A DNA stretch of 64,000 nucleotides from Opitutia bacterium (GTDB taxonomy: Bacteria; Verrucomicrobiota; Verrucomicrobiia; Opitutales; Opitutaceae): contig CANJIU010000002.1 in NCBI GenBank assembly GCA_947474365.1, forward strand, positions 1-64,000, in the 5' to 3' direction. A program made the translations under genes and the position numbers. Below are positions 16,450 to 24,392 of this stretch, piece by piece. The notes beneath the pieces were generated by a model. The model saw nothing but the letters and a program-made list of their open reading frames with translations, ran no database searches and was not told where the DNA came from. Each line of letters opens with the position of its first letter. Position 1 is the first letter of the stretch.

Positions 16450-18629
16450 TTCTTTTGCTCCGGTGAATTTACGGTCGTGTCACGGCCGATGGCCTCTCGT
16501 CGTTCCTGCAACTCCCGGTCGAGCAGATCGGCTTCCTCGGTTTTTCCGGCCAGCCGCAATCCGCGGACCAGATCCGCGATCAAGGTGAGTGACTCGGAGC
16601 GGCCGGTTCCGGCGACGGAAACGAGGCGGTCAACCGCCACGGCCTCGCGCAAGACCGCCACCGCCTGGGGCAGCCAGCCGCGGCGGGCGAGGGCGTTTCC
16701 GAGTTGATTGAGAGCGGGGGCAAGCGGCGGATGATCCTTGCCCGTCCATTTTCCGCCAATCGCCGCCGACGTCGCGTAGTTTCCCAGATCGTAGTAGACG
16801 GCGGTGAGCGCATCGCGCAGCTCCACCTGCGCTTCACCCGGCGGGTCACCGACGAGCCGTCGGGCGGCTTCGTCAACGATGCGGTGAAGCTCGTTGGTAT
16901 CGCTGACCAAGGCCACGTGTGGACCCGCGCCCTTGAGCATGTTCTGCATGAGCCGGGCCGCCTCGGCACTGCGCGCCGCCTCGGTTTGGGCGGAGTGTTC
17001 GGCTTCCCGGGCGCGATTTCGCTCCAGTTCCGCCAGTGATCGTTGCTGTTCCGCCAGGGCCCGCTGCTGTTCGGCCAGCATCCGTTGCTGGTCGGCGAGA
17101 ATCTTTTGCTGTTCCGCCTCGCTCCGGGCGAGCGACGCCGCCTGCAGGCGATCCTCCGCCAGCTTTTCTGCGCTCTGCGCGCGATTGCGCTCGTGTTCGG
17201 CGAGCGTCTTTTGGTGTTCGGTCTCCTGTCGCGCCTTTTGTTCGGCGCCGAGCCGATCCAGTGCAAGCTGACGCTGGGCTTCGACCTCCTGACGGGCGGC
17301 AAGCTCGGAACTCAGTCTGCTCTCAGCGAGTTTTTCCGCCTGGGTGGCGCGTACGGCCTGCCACGTGCTCGCGGCGATGCCAATCACAAGGGTGGCGACA
17401 ACGGCGGCTCCCGCCGCGACGGCGAGGCGGTGGCGACGGAAGAGCTTCCGCAAGACGTAGACCGTGTTCGGGGGCCGGGCCGTGACGGGCTCGTGAGAAA
17501 GATGGCGGAGTAAATCGGCGGCGAGATCGTTGGCCGTTTCGTAGCGCCGCGTGCATTGCTTCTCAAGGCACCGCATCACGATCCAGTCGAGGTCGCCGCG
17601 CAGCAGCGTGGACAGCTGGTTGGGAGGGATGCCCCGTTGCCTCGCCACCGTTTCGCGATCCGCCTCGTTCAAGGTCGAAAGCCGGGTTGATGGTCGCGGC
17701 GGCTCGACCTCCCGGATGATCCGGCGAATCTCGTCGAGTCCGGCCGCGACGAGCGTCTTCGGATCGAAGGGGGGACGTCCGGTGAGCAACTCGTAAAGGA
17801 GAACGCCGAGCGAATAAATGTCGCTGCGGGTGTCGACATCGATCCCGCTCATCTCCGCCTGTTCCGGACTCATATAGGCTGGTGTGCCGATGAACTGTTC
17901 GAAGGCGGTGAACAGCGTCGCATCCGTCAATTTTCCCTGGGTCGCTTTCGCGATTCCGAAGTCGATCACCTTCGGCGTTGGAATGCCGTCGTGCAAGGTG
18001 ACAAGAATGTTGGACGGCTTGATGTCGCGATGGATGATCCCCTTTTGGTGCGCGTGCTGCACTGCCTGGCAGACCTTGATGAACAGCTCGATTCGGGCCG
18101 GCGCGGCCAGACTTTTTTCGTCGCAAAACCGGGTGATGGGCAGGCCGCGAACCAGCTCCATGACAAAGTAAGGTCGCCCCGCCCCGGTCGCCCCGGCGTC
18201 GAGCACCTTTGCGATGTTGGGATGATCCATCAGCGCAAGTGCCTGCCGTTCGGCGTCGAAGCGCGCGATGACCTCCTTGGTGTCCATGCCGAGCTTGATC
18301 ACCTTGAGTGCGACGCGGCGGCGCACGGGCTCCTCCTGCTCCGCCATATAGACGGTGCCGCATCCACCCTCGCCGATATTTTGAAGCAACTTGTAACGTC
18401 CGATTCGCTCTCCCGCTGCCGGAGCGGTCGGTGCGGCTGGATTCGCCCGGTGGCCGGTGCGCAGAAATTTCTGCTCCGCTTCGCCGTGGGCGCGCAACAA
18501 CCCCAAGATCTTCTCCCGCCGGGCAACGTCTCCGCCGCAGGCACCATCCAGAAACGCGGCCCACTCTGCTGGTGAACGCGCCAGCGCCGCCGCAAAGAGC
18601 GTCTCGTCGGAAGAGGGCGTGTTCGTCAT
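16446..18629 (-). CDS. Hanks-type Ser/Thr protein kinase with membrane helix and long coiled coil
   Basis: A 727-residue kinase of the ECF-linked verrucomicrobial type. The N-terminal 60 residues hold the acidic helical segment shared with the kinases at 284 and 33167 (ETLFAAALARSPAEW). The glycine loop IGEGGCGTV, K109 (VALK), D202 (HRD) and a DFG motif near 223 are all intact. One membrane helix lies at about 400-422. It is followed by a strongly heptad-like coiled coil (about 430-570, repeats of LAEQQRALAEQQR) and a short helical tail. The coiled coil suggests dimerisation on the non-catalytic side of the membrane. It lies downstream of an ECF sigma gene and the sigma-4-only frame, and its stop overlaps the lipoprotein start. 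Confidence 0.93.
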   Translation of the reverse strand: MTNTPSSDETLFAAALARSPAEWAAFLDGACGGDVARREKILGLLRAHGEAEQKFLRTGHRANPAAPTAPAAGERIGRYKLLQNIGEGGCGTVYMAEQEEPVRRRVALKVIKLGMDTKEVIARFDAERQALALMDHPNIAKVLDAGATGAGRPYFVMELVRGLPITRFCDEKSLAAPARIELFIKVCQAVQHAHQKGIIHRDIKPSNILVTLHDGIPTPKVIDFGIAKATQGKLTDATLFTAFEQFIGTPAYMSPEQAEMSGIDVDTRSDIYSLGVLLYELLTGRPPFDPKTLVAAGLDEIRRIIREVEPPRPSTRLSTLNEADRETVARQRGIPPNQLSTLLRGDLDWIVMRCLEKQCTRRYETANDLAADLLRHLSHEPVTARPPNTVYVLRKLFRRHRLAVAAGAAVVATLVIGIAASTWQAVRATQAEKLAESRLSSELAARQEVEAQRQLALDRLGAEQKARQETEHQKTLAEHERNRAQSAEKLAEDRLQAASLARSEAEQQKILADQQRMLAEQQRALAEQQRSLAELERNRAREAEHSAQTEAARSAEAARLMQNMLKGAGPHVALVSDTNELHRIVDEAARRLVGDPPGEAQVELRDALTAVYYDLGNYATSAAIGGKWTGKDHPPLAPALNQLGNALARRGWLPQAVAVLREAVAVDRLVSVAGTGRSESLTLIADLVRGLRLAGKTEEADLLDRELQERREAIGRDTTVNSPEQKK

Positions 18630-18925
18630 ACTGCGCAGCAGGGGTGGCTGTTCATGCGCTGCTTTGGGCGAGCGTGGATCGAAAAAAGAAAGAGAATCAG
18701 TGCGTTTCAGCCGATCCGATTCAGCGAGCAGACCTATGGGAGGTCACGTTTGGGGGTAGAATGGCCGCCGGATCGGCGCAGGCTTGGAGCGGGGCGGTGA
18801 CGGACCGGCTCGTTCAAACCTCCCTACAGCGGGTGCGGCCCTTCTAATGCTGGCGCCGGGTGTTGGATCCATGAGGGATTCCAGTTCGGAACCGATCGGT
18901 GCGTTTTCGGCGGTGCGAACGGCTG
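18630..18925. other. Gap between sigma-4 frame and kinase
   Basis: 296 bp on the path from the sigma-4-only frame to the kinase, all on the minus strand. I see no gene and no convincing hairpin. It may contain the kinase promoter. Confidence 0.4.
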
Positions 18926-19138
18926 TTACCTGGCCGCTTCTTTGTTCAATTCTTTGTAGAGCCAGGCGTGCGAGTAGTTCCACCAACGCCTCGCCGTGCC
19001 TTCGGGAATGTGCATCGTGGCGGCGGCCTCCTCGAGGGTCAGACCGGCGAAGGATCGCAGTCTTACCAGCTCGGCCTTCTTTGGTTCGTCGGTGGCGAAC
19101 CGATCGAGCGCCGCCCGAAATTTGTCGTCCTCCCTCAC
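18926..19138 (-). pseudogene. Sigma-70 region 4 fragment, in-frame duplicate of the upstream ECF C-terminus
   Basis: A 70-codon frame starting with GTG that encodes only a sigma region 4 helix-turn-helix (KAELVRLRSF, LTLEEAAATMHIPEGTARRWW). By eye about 34 of 48 residues match the C-terminus of the ECF factor just upstream. It is in the same frame as that gene, separated by one TAG stop and six codons, so readthrough would give one protein with two region 4 domains. It lacks region 2, so it could not work as a sigma factor alone. It may be a decaying tandem duplication of the 3' end or a small DNA-binding competitor. Typed as a pseudogene, but expression cannot be excluded. Confidence 0.6.
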
Positions 19139-19156
19139 GTGGAAAAATCGTCCCGC

Positions 19157-19726
19157 CTACTCCTTCTTTTGTTCCTGGCAAAGCTGGTAGAGCCGGGCGC
19201 GCGAGATGGTCCACCAGCGCTTGGCGGTGCCCTCCGGGATGTTCATCGCCGCGGCGGCCTCCTGAAGTGTCAGATCGGCGAAGAAGCGCAATTTCACCAA
19301 TTCGGCCTTCCTCGGTTCTTCGGCGGCGAATTGGTCGAGCACCTCGTGCACGGCGAGAAGTTCGTCATCGTTTTGTTTCACGTCGGCCACGCGGTCGATC
19401 TCATCTGCGTCGGCGCGGATCTGACCGCCGCCGTGACGGCGGGCGCGGCGTTTGCGGGCGCGGTCGATCAGGATGCGTCGCATGGCCTCGGCGGCCGCGC
19501 CAAAAAAATGGGCGCGATTCTGCCAGTTGGGCTGCGCCTCGCCGCCCAGTCGCAGCCAGGCCTCATGCACGAGCGCCGTCGGCTGCAGGGTTTGGGCGGC
19601 GGACTCCCGGCTCATCTTCGAAGCGGCCAGCTTGCGCAGTTCCTGGTAAACCAGCGGCAGGAGCTCGTCGGCCGCCCGCGCGTCGCCCTGCTCGATTTTT
19701 TTCAGAATGAGAGTGACGTCGCTCAT
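19157..19726 (-). CDS. ECF-type RNA polymerase sigma factor paired with Ser/Thr kinase
   Basis: A 189-residue ECF sigma factor. Region 2 covers about 15-95 (LVYQELRKLAASKMSRES, TALVHEAWLRLGG, FFGAAAEAMRRILIDRAR). Region 4 covers about 130-185 (KAELVKLRFFADLTLQEAA, PEGTAKRWWTISRARLY). This is the sub-type that occurs beside Hanks kinases in Verrucomicrobia, Planctomycetes and Acidobacteria, where the kinase is thought to regulate the sigma in place of an anti-sigma factor. The ATG at 19726 begins the conserved MSDVTLIL; the frame is open upstream but has no homologous features there. A close relative lies at 34714. The FHA-cyclase ends 134 bases upstream on the same strand. Confidence 0.92.
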   Translation of the reverse strand: MSDVTLILKKIEQGDARAADELLPLVYQELRKLAASKMSRESAAQTLQPTALVHEAWLRLGGEAQPNWQNRAHFFGAAAEAMRRILIDRARKRRARRHGGGQIRADADEIDRVADVKQNDDELLAVHEVLDQFAAEEPRKAELVKLRFFADLTLQEAAAAMNIPEGTAKRWWTISRARLYQLCQEQKKE

Positions 19727-19860
19727 GGGCGCGGGACCGGGGGAGATGGGTGAGAGCTGCGGCGGACGACGTGGATAACGTCTGCGCGCCGCGTCCGTTG
19801 GGAGTCCGACGCTGTGGAATCTCCGCTCGAACTGCAACGCCGGAAAGTGTGACGCCCGTC

Positions 19861-20751
19861 TTACGCGATCGGCTCGCGCGGCGGCGCGAAAAACACGAAC
19901 CGTCCGCGGATCCCCTCGACCGTGGCCGCACCGAGCGGGGTGCAACGCCCGGCGATTTGGAGCGTTTGCGCCGCCGATTCGCTCAGCATCGCGTCGGCGC
20001 CAAACGATTTCGCCACCTTCTCGGCGCGAAAGACGAAATTGACCTCCTGACCGCTGAGTTCCTCGCCGCGCTCGCTGCGGGTGAAAAGCACGCTGCCGTG
20101 GTGCGCCACGATCCGGAAGCGCACGGGGCTCTGCGGTCGCCAGGCCTCGATCGCGGCCAAAGCGGTGCGCACCTGCGCCGGATCGGTGGACTTATCGGCG
20201 GGCCACCAGGCAAAAATCGCGTCGCCGACGTAGCTGTTGATGTGGCCCGCGTGGCGTTCGATCAGGGGACGCATCGCGGCGATCCACGATTGAAAACGCT
20301 GAAGCGCGACCTTGCTCCCCAGCTCCGCGTTGAGCGTGGAAAACCCGGCCACGTCGGCGAGCAGCAGCCAACAGGCTCGCTCGCGGACGTCCTCGATCCG
20401 CCGGGTCCGATCCGGAATGCTGTTCGACGGATCGGCGGCGGCGCTCCGCGTGCACCGGTAACGCAATACCGCATCACCCATCTTGATCTCATCGTCATCG
20501 TGCAAGAGGGTGGGGCGCGTGACCGGAGTGCGATTGACGTAGGTGCCGTTGCTGCTGTGCAGATCGCTGAGCGCGTAGCCGTCGGGCTCGTTGGTGATCA
20601 ACGCGTGGTGTCGGGAGACGGAATTCGACTCCAATACGAGATCGTTGTCGATGCTGCGCCCGACCGCGCAGCGGCGCTTCAGCCAGAACAACCGGCCGTC
20701 CGGTAGTTCCAGCCACGATTCGGCCAAGGTGGGGCCTGCAGGAATGGTCAT
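19861..20751 (-). CDS. FHA domain fused to a class III adenylate/guanylate-cyclase-like domain
   Basis: A 296-residue, probably cytoplasmic signalling protein. The FHA domain (about 10-100) carries the phosphothreonine-binding signature residues: VGRS, SVSRHHA and SSNGTYVN. A class III cyclase homology domain (about 125-290) follows. Both metal-binding aspartates appear present (LLLADVAGFS and YVGDAIFAWW), as does a VN...R segment corresponding to the N and R catalytic positions. Substrate choice (ATP or GTP) cannot be read. An FHA reader next to a Hanks kinase fits phosphorylation-dependent recruitment or activation. It is divergent from a pseudopilin gene and co-directional with the ECF-kinase genes. 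Confidence 0.88.
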   Translation of the reverse strand: MTIPAGPTLAESWLELPDGRLFWLKRRCAVGRSIDNDLVLESNSVSRHHALITNEPDGYALSDLHSSNGTYVNRTPVTRPTLLHDDDEIKMGDAVLRYRCTRSAAADPSNSIPDRTRRIEDVRERACWLLLADVAGFSTLNAELGSKVALQRFQSWIAAMRPLIERHAGHINSYVGDAIFAWWPADKSTDPAQVRTALAAIEAWRPQSPVRFRIVAHHGSVLFTRSERGEELSGQEVNFVFRAEKVAKSFGADAMLSESAAQTLQIAGRCTPLGAATVEGIRGRFVFFAPPREPIA

Positions 20752-20943
20752 GAGTGGGAGAACGCACCGGGGACGCCGGGTGGCGTGAACGGGGTGCGGA
20801 GATGTGAGGCTCAGGTGTGGCGGGGAGCCCCGCGCGAAGCAATGCGGAGTTTCGACCCCCGTTCCATCTCACGGCGCAGGGGGGGCGGGAGGTGGTCCGG
20901 CAGATTTTTTCGATGAGTTGAAATAATTGCGGGCGGATTCGTT

Positions 20944-20950
20944 AGGAAGG
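20944..20950 (+). promoter_or_regulatory. Strong ribosome binding site for the pseudopilin
   Basis: aggaagg, 6 bases before the ATG at 20957. It stands out because most genes in this window lack a clear Shine-Dalgarno, and it decides the start over an in-frame ATG at 20927. Confidence 0.6.
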
Positions 20951-20956
20951 CGTGTC

Positions 20957-21439
20957 ATGCCTCGCTTCGCCCCTTTCGCACGTCCTTGGACCTCTCGCCG
21001 GGGCTTCACGCTGGTTGAGATCATGGTGGTGGTGGTGATCATCGGCCTGCTCGCCTCGATTGCGCTGCCCGCGTTTCAGCGCGTGAAGCGCCAGGCGGTC
21101 AGCAAGCGCTACATCAACGACGCCCGGCAGATACGGGATGCGGCGGAGCGGTATGCGATGGACAACGGAAATTTTCCCCCGAACGGAATCGGGGCGCTGC
21201 ATCCGGCCCTGCAGGGCTACGTCCCGGACAGCCTGATGAACAGCACCACGACTGCGCTCGGTGGTGTGTGGGATTGGGACTACCAGCAGAACGGCATCAC
21301 CGCCTCGATTTCCGTCTATCTGTACTCGGTGTCCGATGCGCAGCTGCAGGACATCGATCGCACGATCGACGACGGGGACCTCACGACCGGCCTGTTTCGC
21401 AAGATCGGCAGCAAGGCGGTTCTGATTATCCAGCCCTAA
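20957..21439 (+). CDS. Type IV pilin-like pseudopilin (orphan), locus A
   Basis: A 160-residue protein with a prepilin leader and methylation motif: RRGFTLVEIMVVVVIIG, cleavage expected after the Gly, with Glu5 conserved. The hydrophobic helix is followed by a soluble domain (RQIRDAAERYAMDNGNFPPNGI) and a tail containing IDDGDLTTGLF and ending VLIIQP. A good Shine-Dalgarno (aggaagg, 20944-20950) lies 6 bases before the ATG at 20957, which fixes the start. No other type II secretion or pilus gene is nearby. A relative with the same tail (IDDGNLATG, ending VFIIER) is at 36217 beside the second ECF-kinase locus. Confidence 0.88.
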   Translation: MPRFAPFARPWTSRRGFTLVEIMVVVVIIGLLASIALPAFQRVKRQAVSKRYINDARQIRDAAERYAMDNGNFPPNGIGALHPALQGYVPDSLMNSTTTALGGVWDWDYQQNGITASISVYLYSVSDAQLQDIDRTIDDGDLTTGLFRKIGSKAVLIIQP

Positions 21440-21722
21440 AAATTTTCCCGCCATCCGTGTAATTGTTTCCCGGCGTTTCGTTATTGAACAGCAGCATGTG
21501 CCAACTCCGCCGCCATCGCCCTGAAGCCACCCGCGAACATCGACCGTCGCTCGGTGGCGGCCCCGTACCGGGGACCTCGCCAAACTCCCTCTGCTCTAAC
21601 GGCTGCCGGGCGGCCGAAGGTGGCGGCTGCCGATTCTCCTTTAGTCGCCCTTCGGCAACTCGGTCAGTCGCCGCCCCATTACTCTCACTGAATTCGCAGC
21701 TCTTCACCGCTTCCACCTCATC

Positions 21723-24314
21723 ATGATCAAACGACTTCTCACCTTCGCCTTCCTGGCGCTCTCGCTCTGCGCCACTCGCGCGCAGACGATCACCGTCTAC
21801 AGCAGCGGCACCGTCGAACGCGGCACCAGCCGCCAACTCTCGGCCTATGTGCCGCTCAATCCCGCCACCGTCGTCTGGTCCGTCAATGGCGTCGTGGGCG
21901 GCGACTCGACCTACGGTACTGTGTCGACCGGCGGCTACTATGTGTCACCCGCGGTGATCCCTGCGAACAACATCGTGGCGGTGCGGGCGACGAGCACGGC
22001 GTTTCCGGAAAAATTCGGCGAGGTCAAACTCACCGTCACCCAGCCGCAGGTCTGGCTGTGGAGCACCTATCCCTCCAAAGTTCCCGCCGGGAGTTTTTCG
22101 ATCTCGCTCAACGGTTCGAATTTCACCCCGGGTTCCACCGTCATGTTCGGCGCCACGCCCCTGACGACGACATACCTCTCCCCGACGGGACTGAAGGCCA
22201 CGGGCATCGCCGCCGCCGGCCTCGCCGGTACCAACGTCAAAATCACCGTCGTAAATCCCGGCCTCGGCGGCACCACGAGTTCCGCGGTGAATCTCGGGAT
22301 CACCGCGCCGTTGCCGATCGCCGTTACACTGAATCCCACCAGCGCGTCGGTTGTGGTCGGGGCGACACGTCAGTTCACCGCCGCCGTCGCCAACACGTCC
22401 AACACCGCCGTCACGTGGAGCGTGAACACGATTCCCGGCGGTGACGCCACCGTCGGCACCATCTCCAGCACCGGCCTCTACACGGCGCCTGCCGTCGTGC
22501 CGGCCTCCGCTGTCACCGTGCGGGCAACAAGCGCGGCCGACCCGACGATCTCCGGCGCCGCCACCGTGACGGTGCTGCCTCCGCCTCCGCCGGTGGTCAC
22601 GATCAGTCCCCTCACCGCCTCGGTCAACGCGGGCCAGACGCAGCAATTCTCCGCGAGTGTGACCGGTACTGCGAACACCGCCGTCATCTGGAGCGTCAAC
22701 AACGTCGTCGGTGGCAACGTGAGCGTTGGCACCGTCTCTGCGTCCGGACTTTATTCGGCGCCGTTGAACGTCCCGATTCCGGCGAGTGTCAGCATCCGCG
22801 CGACGAGTGTCGCCAACTCGAGTTCCGGCGCCACGGCCACCCTCACCGTCACCCAGCCGCCCGGCGGGGGCGTCAGCCAGGGCACGCCAAATCTTTCCGC
22901 GGGCCGTTTTCTCGAGCAGGCGGCGTATGGTCCAACCCCTGCTGAATTGGCGCACGTCAATGCGATCGGGCCCGGCGCGTGGCTCGACGAGCAATTCGCC
23001 CTGCCCGAAACGCCGATCACCAATCCCGGCGCGATGGCCATGGGCACCGTGCAGTCCGACTACCTCGCGCGCATCTCCAGCGCCCCTGATCAACTCCGCC
23101 AGCGCGTCTCCTACGCCCTGAGCCAGATCATCGTGATCTCCGCGAACAAGAACATCTATCCCGACGAATTGGTGCCGTACCTGCAGATTCTCAGCCGCAA
23201 CGCCTTTGGCAACTACCGCACGCTGCTCGACGAGATTTCGCACAGCTCGCAGATGGGCAAATACCTCGACCTCGCGAACAGCAACAAGCCCATGGGCGTC
23301 AGCGCCGCCAACGAGAACTACGCGCGCGAGCTCATGCAGCTCTTCACCATCGGCCTCGATCTCCTCAACCCGGATGGTTCGCGCCAGCTCGACGCGCAGG
23401 GCAATCCTCTCCGCGCTTACGATCAGTCCACCGTGCAGCAGGTGGCGCTCGCGCTCACCGGCTGGACCTTTCCCGGACCGAATGCCAACAACTGGGAAAA
23501 TTTCTCCGGCCCGCTCGTCGCGCATCAGATAAACCATGACACCCGCGCCAAGACGCTCGTCGGCGTCACGCTGCCCGCCGGCCAGACCGCCCAGCAGGAC
23601 ATGGATGGCGTGCTCGACTGGCTGTTCAACCACCAGAACATCGCGCCCTTTGTCTCGACGCGCCTCATCCGCGCGCTCGTGAAGAGCAACCCGTCGCCCG
23701 CCTACATCGCGCGCATCTCTGCGGTCTTCGCCAACAACGGGGCCGGCGTCCGCGGCGATTTGAAGGCCGTCGTCCGCGCCATTCTCCTCGACGCCGAGGC
23801 GCGGGACGACGCCGCGGATCCCGCCACCAATCCCGGCCGGCTCAAGGATGCGCTCTTCAACGTGGCCGCGTTCGTGCGCGCGTTGGGCGGCTCGATTTTG
23901 ACCACGAACCAGCTGTCGTGGGAATTTTCCCGGATGAGCCAGACCCCGCTCACGCCGAATTCCGTCTTCGGGTTCTATTCGCCGCTCTATCACATCCCGC
24001 GCTCGCCGCTGATCGGGCCCGAGTTTCAGATCTACGGTCCCACCGAGTCGGTCCTTCGCGGCAACATGTACTGGGAGATCCTCACGAGTCCCGGTGGGAG
24101 CTTCGCGGTGAATCTCGCGCCGTTCCAGAATATCGCCGGGAACACCATCGCGCTGATCGACGCCTGCGACCAGACGCTGCTCTATGGCCGGATGCCCGCG
24201 CCGATGCGCCAGAGTCTGGCCAATGCGATCAACGCCCAGGGCGACGCGCAAAGCCGGATGCTCACTGCGCTCTATCTCACCGCCCTCTCCGGCTTCTACG
24301 CCGTGCAATACTGA
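21723..24314 (+). CDS. DUF1800-family protein with N-terminal bacterial Ig-like repeats
   Basis: An 863-residue exported protein (signal peptide about 1-20, ending TRAQ). The N-terminal half holds three Ig-like repeats around the pattern WSVN...GG...G-T-S-GLY or GYY...P, plus one IPT-like segment (ISLNGSNFTPGSTVMFG). The C-terminal half (about 395-863) is a DUF1800 domain, recognisable from AGRFLEQAAYGPTPAEL, ANENYARELMQLFTIG, ALTGWTFPG and the VFGFYSPLYHIP region. DUF1800 proteins usually stand directly upstream of a DUF1501 protein, as here (24393). Function of the pair is not established; an exported, possibly cell-surface role is inferred. Positions 21440-21722 upstream contain no gene or clear structure. 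Confidence 0.9.
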   Translation: MIKRLLTFAFLALSLCATRAQTITVYSSGTVERGTSRQLSAYVPLNPATVVWSVNGVVGGDSTYGTVSTGGYYVSPAVIPANNIVAVRATSTAFPEKFGEVKLTVTQPQVWLWSTYPSKVPAGSFSISLNGSNFTPGSTVMFGATPLTTTYLSPTGLKATGIAAAGLAGTNVKITVVNPGLGGTTSSAVNLGITAPLPIAVTLNPTSASVVVGATRQFTAAVANTSNTAVTWSVNTIPGGDATVGTISSTGLYTAPAVVPASAVTVRATSAADPTISGAATVTVLPPPPPVVTISPLTASVNAGQTQQFSASVTGTANTAVIWSVNNVVGGNVSVGTVSASGLYSAPLNVPIPASVSIRATSVANSSSGATATLTVTQPPGGGVSQGTPNLSAGRFLEQAAYGPTPAELAHVNAIGPGAWLDEQFALPETPITNPGAMAMGTVQSDYLARISSAPDQLRQRVSYALSQIIVISANKNIYPDELVPYLQILSRNAFGNYRTLLDEISHSSQMGKYLDLANSNKPMGVSAANENYARELMQLFTIGLDLLNPDGSRQLDAQGNPLRAYDQSTVQQVALALTGWTFPGPNANNWENFSGPLVAHQINHDTRAKTLVGVTLPAGQTAQQDMDGVLDWLFNHQNIAPFVSTRLIRALVKSNPSPAYIARISAVFANNGAGVRGDLKAVVRAILLDAEARDDAADPATNPGRLKDALFNVAAFVRALGGSILTTNQLSWEFSRMSQTPLTPNSVFGFYSPLYHIPRSPLIGPEFQIYGPTESVLRGNMYWEILTSPGGSFAVNLAPFQNIAGNTIALIDACDQTLLYGRMPAPMRQSLANAINAQGDAQSRMLTALYLTALSGFYAVQY

Positions 24315-24392
24315 TTTCGAAAAAACGATGGGAGCGTGGAGCTCGGCTCCAGGCTCTCCGCTCCCAACTCCCAGCTCTCAACCAATCTTCCC

